A stretch of 64,000 nucleotides of DNA from Lewinellaceae bacterium (GTDB lineage: Bacteria > Bacteroidota > Bacteroidia > Chitinophagales > Saprospiraceae), in contig JACJXX010000001.1 in assembly GCA_020636435.1 (NCBI GenBank), positions 4,543,001 through 4,607,000 of the forward strand, in the 5' to 3' direction. The notes beneath the pieces were generated by a model. That model made no database searches, was not told where the DNA came from, and saw only the letters and a list, made by a program, of their open reading frames with translations. The position numbers and the translations under genes are program-made. Below, one piece after another: positions 57,938-64,000 of this stretch. Within the stretch, counting starts at the first letter, position 1. Each line of letters begins with the position of its first letter.

Positions 57938-58081
57938 ATGGTTTCATGGCTGCATAGGCTCATTGTTAGGCCGCCCGTGTCCCACAAACCATGGACCACG
58001 GGAACCATGAAGCCTTTGAAAAAGCGGATTCCAACCTTTTCTTGCCGAAAACCTCCAGGGGTACAAACCAGAATTGCACCC
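57938..58081. repeat. Structured dispersed repeat, copy B
   Basis: The blocks ATGGTTTC, CATTGTTAGGCCG, GAACCATG and GGGTACAAA followed by GAATTGCACCC recur here in the order of copy A (12843-12979). A perfect CCCGTG/CACGGG hairpin lies at about 57973-57998 and the GGGT-A-CAA/TTG-C-ACCC hairpin at 58059-58081. Stems are kept while the loop differs (ACCAGAA here, ATGGGAA in copy A). It occupies the whole spacer between the PorE-like gene and the sigma gene. Confidence 0.55.
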
Positions 58082-58151
58082 GCGAGGAGAGGAAAGATGC
58101 CTGCTTCGGGAAGATTTTTTTAAATTGCAGCCATGGAAACATTTTCCCCAG

Positions 58152-58715
58152 ATGAATAAAGAAAGCCAGGATCTTTTGGAAGCACTGCTGTCCGGCGACA
58201 ATGAAGGCATCCGGGAGATTTATCGGTTGTACCTGTCCCGTGCGTCCAACCTCATTACCCGCAACGGCGGCAGTGCCGACGACGCCAAAGATATTTTCCA
58301 GGAGGCGCTCATCATCCTGTACGAAAAGGCCAGCAAGCCGGGCTTCAGCCTCAACAGTTCCCTGTACACCCTCATCTACGGCATCTGCCGGAACCTGTGG
58401 GGCAACCGGCTGCAAAAAAAGTCAAACAGCAACGTAACCTTTTCCGAAGACGACAAATACAGATTCGACCACGATATAGAAAAGTCGATCGAAGAAGCGG
58501 AGGAAAACCGAATCTTCTGGGATGCATTCGGCCAGCTCGGCGAGGACTGCCAAAAACTCATGCGGCTTTTCTTTGATAAAACAAAGATGGAAAAAATTGC
58601 AGAACTGATGGGCTACGGCAGTGTGAATTACGCCAAGAAGCGCAAATTTCAATGCAAAGAACGCCTCGTCGACCTGATTAAGGCCGACGGCCGGTTTCAG
58701 GAGTTGAAACTGTAG
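58152..58715 (+). CDS. ECF-type sigma factor
   Basis: The 187-residue protein has a region 2-like segment (REIYRLYLSRASNLITRNGGSADDAKDIFQEALIILYEK) and a region 4-like segment (EDCQKLMRLFFDKTKMEKIAELMGYGSVNYAKKRKFQCKERLVDLI). It should direct RNA polymerase to a regulon. The ATG at 58152 is preferred; an upstream TTG would overlap the repeat. The next gene is a likely anti-sigma factor 21 bases away. Confidence 0.88.
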   Translation: MNKESQDLLEALLSGDNEGIREIYRLYLSRASNLITRNGGSADDAKDIFQEALIILYEKASKPGFSLNSSLYTLIYGICRNLWGNRLQKKSNSNVTFSEDDKYRFDHDIEKSIEEAEENRIFWDAFGQLGEDCQKLMRLFFDKTKMEKIAELMGYGSVNYAKKRKFQCKERLVDLIKADGRFQELKL

Positions 58716-58736
58716 ACTTTATCTGAATCAAATAAC

Positions 58737-59639
58737 ATGAGCAAAGAGCAACTATATGAGACGATAGAAGCTTACCTGGAGGGAAAGCTGACGGCAGAAG
58801 CCCGCCGCGCTTTTGAAAAAGAAATGGCTGCCGACCCACAGCTCAAAACAGAGGTGGCGCTCCACCAGCGGATGCAGCAGGAACTGGGCAAATCCGGCAA
58901 GGCCAAACTGAGAGAACAGCTCCAACAGGTTGCACAGGAGTTCCCGCTGGAAAGAAAAAGGCGTAGCCCCATTTTACGGCTGATGCCGGTTTGGGGCGCA
59001 GTGGCCGCAGCCATCATTGCCGCTGTCATCTGGTGGGCCTGGCCGCGAACTGGACAGTCCACCTTGCCTCAGGGCCCTACTGTTGCAACCGAAAGCTCAC
59101 CCGGCGAGCAAACGGCGGTTCCGGATTCCCTGATGGCAGTCAACCCGGAACAGGAGAAGAAACAGGAGGAAACGACTCCTCCCCGGCATCAAAAACAGCC
59201 CTCCGCCGCTCCGCCGGCGACTGACCCCTTCCGCCCCAACCCCAAACTGGAAGGCCTGGCCGCTGCCAAAAGCGGCGACGCCAATTTTCTCGTTTCTGCC
59301 ACCGCCGACGCGGCATTAACCGCCTCAGAAAAATTCCGGGCTACCGTGGCCGGCACCCTGCGCGCCGGCTCGCCGGCCGACGACGCGCGCATCCAGCTTC
59401 AGATCTATGACAACCAACCGGCCTCTTACCTGAAGGACCGCCCGGCCGCCAGCATTGCCCTGGAATTGCAGCAGCTGGATGACGAAGAAGTCCAGGGTTT
59501 TGGCAAGATGAAAAACTATACTTTTGAGAAGCAGGTGGACAAGGAATTGCCGCCCGGGCTGTATTATTACGTCATTAAGCGCGAAGGAGAGGATACGCCG
59601 CTGTTCGTGGGTAAGGTGGAAGTGAGAAAGGAGGATTGA
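58737..59639 (+). CDS. Membrane-anchored probable anti-sigma factor
   Basis: The 300-residue protein has a short cytoplasmic N-terminus (EAYLEGKLTAEARRAFEKEMAADPQLKTEVALHQR, an anti-sigma-like opening), one membrane segment (about 84-102, VWGAVAAAIIAAVIWWAW), a Pro/Glu-rich linker and a beta-rich periplasmic domain. It follows an ECF sigma gene and probably holds it inactive. There is no zinc site. Confidence 0.72.
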   Translation: MSKEQLYETIEAYLEGKLTAEARRAFEKEMAADPQLKTEVALHQRMQQELGKSGKAKLREQLQQVAQEFPLERKRRSPILRLMPVWGAVAAAIIAAVIWWAWPRTGQSTLPQGPTVATESSPGEQTAVPDSLMAVNPEQEKKQEETTPPRHQKQPSAAPPATDPFRPNPKLEGLAAAKSGDANFLVSATADAALTASEKFRATVAGTLRAGSPADDARIQLQIYDNQPASYLKDRPAASIALELQQLDDEEVQGFGKMKNYTFEKQVDKELPPGLYYYVIKREGEDTPLFVGKVEVRKED

Positions 59640-59660
59640 AAAGGGGCACAGGTTTAGGAA

Positions 59661-59701
59661 CAGGTTGAGATTGAGATTGAGGTTGAGGTTGAGGTTGAGG
59701 A
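59661..59701. repeat. 6-bp-period array (TTGAGG type)
   Basis: GATTGAGATTGAGG is followed by three more TTGAGG units after the anti-sigma gene stop. It differs from the other arrays in having a 6-bp period. Confidence 0.75.
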
Positions 59702-59773
59702 AGGCAGGTGAGATGGCTTCCTCGCAGATTCAGCAAAATAGCCATTTCAGCCATCCAACCCTACCAGTCCCCC

Positions 59774-61096
59774 CTAAATCAACCCCCTCGACTTCAACTC
59801 CAGGTACTTATTCACTGTATTGATCGACAAATCCTCCGGGCGGGTGAGGATGGCCTGTATGCCATATTGCTGCAGTTTCTGCACCATCTGCGATTTTTCG
59901 GTGAGGAATTTACGGGCAATGGTCTGGTGGTAAATGTCTTCCAGGGTTTCCACCCGGGCCTCGACGAAATCGCGGATTTCGGTATTTTCGAAAAATACGA
60001 CGACCAGCAGGTGGAAGGTATTGATGCGGCGCAGGATGGGCAGTACGCGCTCCAGGGCATAAGAGCTTTCGAAGTTGGTGTACAGCAGGATGAGGCTGCG
60101 GCCGTTGATCAGCTTGCGGGCGGCGTAGTAGAGCAGTTCGTAGTTGGCTTCCAGGGGGCGCTCCTCCTCCTTGTACAGGGCCATGAGGATTTTGTTGATC
60201 TGGGTGGGCTTGCTGTCGGCCTTGATGGTGGCGCCGATCTTGTCGGAGAAGGTGATCAGGCCGGCGCGGTCGTACTTCTGCAGCGCAATATTGGAGATGA
60301 CCAGGCTGGTGTTGATGGCATAATCCATGAGGCTGAGCCCTTCGAAGGGCATGCGCATGGCGCGGCTCTTGTCGATGATGCAGTAGATTTGCTGCGCCCG
60401 TTCGTCCTGGTATTGGTTGACCATGAGGACGTTGCGGCGGCTGCTGGCCTTCCAGTTGATGCTGCGGTAGTCATCCCCGCGCACGTAGTTTTTAATTTGT
60501 TCGAACTCGTAGCTGTGCCCGATGCGGCGGATTTTCTTGATGCCTTTGTGGTGGGTGGTGCGGCCGAAGGCGCGCAGTTCAAACTGCTTCATCTGCAGGA
60601 TGGAGGGGTAGACCGGCACGCTCATCTCCTGGGGCACGATATAGCGCCGTTCCACCAGCCCGATGATGGAAGCCAGGAAGGCGTTGATGTCGCCGAAAGT
60701 ATATGCTCCCCGCTCCACCGGCCGCAGTTCGTAACTGATTAGTTGCAGTTCTCCGGGTTTCAGGTAGAGGTGTTTCTCAAAATCGCGGATTTGAAACTGA
60801 GGAGGCAGCTCATCGATCAGCGTCATGGCAAGGGGCAGTTGGGAGCGGTTTTCCACCTCCAGCTTCACTGCGTTGGCATCCGCCAGGTTGAAAATTCTGG
60901 GCAGTTGGCGTTCAGCGTGCAGCTCTACCCGGCGGTTGAACAGCAGCACTACGTCCAGCAATACCAGCGCCAGCGCCAGCACGAAGATGCCCTGAGCCAC
61001 CGGAAAAAGGAGCGGCGCCCAGAAACTGATCACAAAGAGCACCACCAGGGCGCCGAACAGCCAGAAGAAACGGTTGGTGAGGTAGAGGTTTTTCAA
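59774..61096 (-). CDS. DUF58 domain protein
   Basis: The 440-residue protein has two N-terminal membrane segments (about 8-50), a large soluble region and the DUF58 signature RGDDYRSINWKASSRR, followed by a VWA-like part (QQIYCIIDKSRAMRMPFEGLS). It works with MoxR ATPases in envelope protein maturation. The MoxR gene starts upstream with an 11-base spacer. Confidence 0.93.
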   Translation of the reverse strand: MKNLYLTNRFFWLFGALVVLFVISFWAPLLFPVAQGIFVLALALVLLDVVLLFNRRVELHAERQLPRIFNLADANAVKLEVENRSQLPLAMTLIDELPPQFQIRDFEKHLYLKPGELQLISYELRPVERGAYTFGDINAFLASIIGLVERRYIVPQEMSVPVYPSILQMKQFELRAFGRTTHHKGIKKIRRIGHSYEFEQIKNYVRGDDYRSINWKASSRRNVLMVNQYQDERAQQIYCIIDKSRAMRMPFEGLSLMDYAINTSLVISNIALQKYDRAGLITFSDKIGATIKADSKPTQINKILMALYKEEERPLEANYELLYYAARKLINGRSLILLYTNFESSYALERVLPILRRINTFHLLVVVFFENTEIRDFVEARVETLEDIYHQTIARKFLTEKSQMVQKLQQYGIQAILTRPEDLSINTVNKYLELKSRGLI

Positions 61097-61107
61097 TTTC
61101 TTGATTT

Positions 61108-62169
61108 TTATCTCGGCACCTCAATCTTCTGAATAATGCCCTTAATCACATCCTCCGTCGTATAGCCCTCCATTTCCCGTTCCGGGGTGAGGATGATGCG
61201 GTGGTTGAGCACGGGATACGCGACGTATTGAATATCATCCGGGGTGACGAAATCCCGGCCGTTCATAGCGGCAACGGCCTTGGCCATTTTCATGATGGCC
61301 AGCGACGCCCGGGGGGATGCGCCCAGGAAGAGGTCGCCGTTGTTGCGCGTATCGTGGATGATGTGGGCGATATAATCCAGCAGATCTTCCTTGATGTGTA
61401 CCTGTTCGATCAGGGCCTGGCATTCGCGGATTTCCTGGGCGGTAAAAACGGCCTTTACGTCCGTGCGCTGCGACATTTTGAAGTCGTTGCGAAAACGGCG
61501 CAGGATGGCTTTCTCTTCGTCCAGGCTGGGGTAGTTCAGCTTGATCTTGATCAGGAAGCGGTCGAGCTGAGCCTCCGGCAGCTTGTAGGTGCCTTCCTGT
61601 TCGATCGGGTTTTGAGTGGCGATTACGAAAAAGGGGAAGCCCATGGGGTAAGTATCTCCGTCGACCGTGACCTGGTATTCTTCCATCACCTCGAAGAGGG
61701 CCGCCTGGGTCTTGGCCGGCGAGCGGTTGATCTCATCGATCAGGATAATATTGGAGAAGATAGGGCCGGCATTGAAAGAAAACTCGGAAGTCTTCATGTT
61801 GAAGACCGTGGTGCCCAGCACGTCGCTGGGCATGAGGTCGGGGGTAAACTGTATGCGGGAGAAATCGACGTCCAGTGTACGGGCCATGAGTTTAGCAGCG
61901 AGGGTTTTGGCGATGCCAGGCACCCCTTCCAGCAAAACGTGGCCGCCAGACAGGAGGCCTGCCAGCAGAAGCTCCATCAGTTCTTCCTGCCCGACGATAA
62001 CCTTGCTCAGTTCCTCTTTGATGCGGCTGGATGCTACCTTCACTTTGACCACGTCCAGGTGATTGTGCCGCCAGTTTTCAATGCCTTCGTTTTCCGGCTG
62101 CTGCTCTGGCTCTTCCTGTGCCTCTTCCGGCCGCTGGCTCTTGTTCTCGTTGATTTCGTCAATAGGCAT
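61108..62169 (-). CDS. MoxR-family AAA+ ATPase
   Basis: The 353-residue protein has a charged N-terminal tail (1-45), Walker A GVPGIAKT, Walker B ILIDEINR, and the sensor and lid motifs ATQNPIEQEGTYKLPEAQLDRF and ASPRASLAIMKMAKAVA. MoxR proteins act as chaperones that activate partner complexes. It lies between the DUF4350 and DUF58 genes. Confidence 0.96.
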   Translation of the reverse strand: MPIDEINENKSQRPEEAQEEPEQQPENEGIENWRHNHLDVVKVKVASSRIKEELSKVIVGQEELMELLLAGLLSGGHVLLEGVPGIAKTLAAKLMARTLDVDFSRIQFTPDLMPSDVLGTTVFNMKTSEFSFNAGPIFSNIILIDEINRSPAKTQAALFEVMEEYQVTVDGDTYPMGFPFFVIATQNPIEQEGTYKLPEAQLDRFLIKIKLNYPSLDEEKAILRRFRNDFKMSQRTDVKAVFTAQEIRECQALIEQVHIKEDLLDYIAHIIHDTRNNGDLFLGASPRASLAIMKMAKAVAAMNGRDFVTPDDIQYVAYPVLNHRIILTPEREMEGYTTEDVIKGIIQKIEVPR

Positions 62170-62241
62170 AAAACAGATTTTGGTTTTTTGTCAAACGCTG
62201 CAACTCCTGGAATGGCCATGCCATCGGACAAAAAATGATAT

Positions 62242-63525
62242 TCATTTGCAATTTTTGTAAAACCCATCCAGTATACGGTGAAAATCGATCAGGGTATTCT
62301 CTGACACGAAGGACGAGTTTCGGATATTTTTATACAAAAGTATGATCTTCTCAATGGTTTCCCCAGGAATTTCCGATTTATGGGCCAGGCGTTCCATAAA
62401 ATCCTCATCGAGGTCCCGCGATTGGATGAAATAGCGCTCCCGGAGAAAGGCCCGGAAGAGCTTCATCTGTTGCAGGGCCAGTTTTTTGTGGTTGTTCTGG
62501 ATAAAGTACAGCCGCCCGATGGTGGAGAGGAAGGCCAGCGAGGTATTGGTGTTGGGGTCCAGCACCGGGATGATCCGCTGTTTGCGCTTGGCGCGGAAGG
62601 CGAGGAACAGCAAGCCCAGTGCCAGGAGCGTATACCACGCCCAGGCCAGCGGCGGCTGCCCCAGGATGTACTGCAGGGGGCTCTCTTTCGACAATTCCCG
62701 GTTGGAGAGGTAGTTGTTGCGGTTGTTCATCCGCCGGCCCATCCATTCCGGCGCCCGGCTGTAGCGGTCCCAGTAGATCGGGCCGGGCTGCAGGTGGGAA
62801 AAAGCTCGGTTGGCGTATTCCAGGCCTGGTTCTTCCAGCAGTTGCAGGTTGGAGAAGGCAATGGGGGTGGTATGCAGGTAGAAAAAACCCTCCCCGTAAC
62901 GCACCCGGGCAAAATTGGCGAGGCTGTCGTTCATCATGCCGATCGGCGCCAGGCCCGTTTCTTCTTCGCAAAAGTAGAACGGCTCTATATAGCTCCAGGA
63001 GTAGGGCCTTGCTTCCTGCCGGGCCAGATAAGTAAAGGCGTAGCCTGTATCGGCGCGCAGCCGGGCGTGCTCGAAGTTGAGGTGGACGGTGGTATCGTAC
63101 AGCACGTTGTAATCCTCCCAGTAAATATCGTCGCACTCTTCATAGTAAAGGTGAAACATGAGGTCGTAGGGGATGGTCTTGCTGGAAATAAAAGCCAGGT
63201 TGCCGGCCTCCACAAAATGCAGCAGGGCGTTGACGTCAGAAGAGTCCATATATAGAGCCTGGCCGATGAAGACGTAGTTGGCGGATTCATTTTCTCCGGG
63301 CAGCACGCCGCTGAGGCTGTCCCTCATCACCTCCACCGGAGCATCGGGGAAAAAGCCCTGCAACAGCTCGTAGATCACGTAGGCGCCATAGGGCTGCCGG
63401 CTTTCCTCGTCGTAGGTCTCCCGCCAGTCGAAGCGCTTGGAGGGGTTCCGAAACAGGAGCATGAGGGTGGCTGTGGCCAACACGACGGCCAGGATCAGCA
63501 CCAGTATGTATTTTCGCTTCAGCAT
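62242..63525 (-). CDS. DUF4350 membrane protein
   Basis: The 427-residue protein has an N-terminal membrane segment (YILVLILAVVLATATLMLLF), a DUF4350-like extracytoplasmic domain and a second membrane segment (about 285-305, WAWYTLLALGLLFLAF) followed by a cytoplasmic helical part. It is part of the conserved DUF4129-DUF4350-MoxR-DUF58 set. Confidence 0.88.
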   Translation of the reverse strand: MLKRKYILVLILAVVLATATLMLLFRNPSKRFDWRETYDEESRQPYGAYVIYELLQGFFPDAPVEVMRDSLSGVLPGENESANYVFIGQALYMDSSDVNALLHFVEAGNLAFISSKTIPYDLMFHLYYEECDDIYWEDYNVLYDTTVHLNFEHARLRADTGYAFTYLARQEARPYSWSYIEPFYFCEEETGLAPIGMMNDSLANFARVRYGEGFFYLHTTPIAFSNLQLLEEPGLEYANRAFSHLQPGPIYWDRYSRAPEWMGRRMNNRNNYLSNRELSKESPLQYILGQPPLAWAWYTLLALGLLFLAFRAKRKQRIIPVLDPNTNTSLAFLSTIGRLYFIQNNHKKLALQQMKLFRAFLRERYFIQSRDLDEDFMERLAHKSEIPGETIEKIILLYKNIRNSSFVSENTLIDFHRILDGFYKNCK

Positions 63526-63539
63526 GCTTTCAATCTCAG

Positions 63540-64000
63540 TTATCCCCCTTTTATCCGGCGGGCCAGCGCCCGGAATTTTAGTTCTGCAGCCTGATAGCCC
63601 CGCCGGTTTACCTGCCGCCCCCCGTACCAGGCCTGTTCAAAGATGCCGGTCACTTCTTCGAAAGCGCCGGAAAGGGGCGATTGCCGCATTTCCTGAATGT
63701 ACTGGCGGTTGGTCTTGTCCCGCTTCCAACGGATGGCCTTGCGCAGAGACAGCTCCTTGAGCACAGAAAGATAGTACAGGCGAATGGCCAGGGCGTATTC
63801 TTCCTGCGCCAAAGCCTGCCGGATAAAGGCGTCGAGGTCGGATTCGTGAATGTTTTCTTCTATCTTCTCCAGGCTGATCGCGCTTTTCGATTCCTCTGAC
63901 CCTAGTTTTTTATTTCGGGGGTTGCTCTCCAACCCCAGCACCCCTCGCAGGATGAGGGCCAGCACGATGGCCAGGATGACAATAGCCATGAACTTCAGTA
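63540..64000 (-). CDS. DUF4129-type membrane protein, C-terminal part (partial at right edge)
   Basis: The frame is open to the window edge, so the start lies to the right; Met at 63989 is probably internal. The visible part has a membrane segment (AIVILAIVLALILRGVLG) and a cytoplasmic helical region (ALAQEEYALAIRLYYLSVLKELSLRKAIRWKRDKTNRQYI), the DUF4129 core. It precedes DUF4350 in the operon. Confidence 0.85.
   Translation of the reverse strand, partial: LKFMAIVILAIVLALILRGVLGLESNPRNKKLGSEESKSAISLEKIEENIHESDLDAFIRQALAQEEYALAIRLYYLSVLKELSLRKAIRWKRDKTNRQYIQEMRQSPLSGAFEEVTGIFEQAWYGGRQVNRRGYQAAELKFRALARRIKGG

Noticed and set aside
55971..57947. Full-length open frame antisense to the PorE-like gene
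   Set aside because: It mirrors the coding frame and no domain is readable. The plus strand has TPR, PD40 and OmpA signatures.

Overview
The window looks like chromosomal DNA of a GC-rich Bacteroidota, most likely a Saprospiraceae-type organism (Lewinella/Phaeodactylibacter-like). This rests on type IX secretion (T9SS) C-terminal sorting domains, a PorE-like OmpA protein, TAnnTTTG-type promoter boxes, and Bacteroidota gene orders: acpP-fabF-rnc, TraR/DksA-lspA, nucleotidyltransferase-TPR-DUF4292-EnvC, and DUF4129-DUF4350-MoxR-DUF58. The placement is inference; there is no rRNA gene in the window, and I see no tRNA or CRISPR array.

Layout. 1-7.3 kb: the end of an outer-membrane barrel gene, a P-type ATPase, then DUF2231 membrane protein, OmpR-type regulator and histidine kinase, followed by an exported rubrerythrin lipoprotein and a second DUF2231 protein. 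Both promoters here carry four helically phased TTAAG-like half-sites at the same distance from a -7 box, so the two-component system probably controls the whole block. 7.4-9.8 kb: a divergent GlxA-type AraC regulator and an exported DJ-1/PfpI-TPR protein. 9.9-19 kb: two large secreted choice-of-anchor I/Calx-beta proteins separated by about 900 bp that holds a MITE-like element and a structured dispersed repeat. 19-31 kb: housekeeping genes (prfA, tsaB, two ArsR regulators, lspA, dksA-like, rnc, fabF, acpP), an OmpA/coiled-coil protein and a SWIM protein. 31-43 kb: pyruvate kinase, the nucleotidyltransferase-TPR-DUF4292-EnvC set, hflX, an M29 aminopeptidase, a possible exonuclease-fold protein and a beta-CASP metallohydrolase. 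43-48.7 kb: an ECF sigma cassette, a TPR lipoprotein and a T9SS cargo protein. 48.8-52.6 kb: an AT-richer accessory patch with a caspase/beta-helix gene, a decayed AAA+ ATPase and a copied fragment of the neighbouring T9SS cargo gene. 52.7-64 kb: an aldehyde dehydrogenase, a gene-free structured 0.67 kb, a TPR protein, a PorE-like protein, a second ECF sigma/anti-sigma pair and the MoxR operon.

Most unusual features. (1) Intergenic tandem arrays with a strict 8-bp period but different unit sequences occur at no fewer than eight loci, often just before a start codon. (2) The TTAAG-box regulon joins a P-type ATPase, paired DUF2231 proteins and a rubrerythrin whose fourth rubredoxin cysteine is serine. 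(3) A roughly 140-bp structured repeat has two copies 45 kb apart. (4) A secreted caspase-beta-helix protein sits in an apparently acquired patch. All positions and motifs were read by eye; family names come from motif recognition, not database searches.
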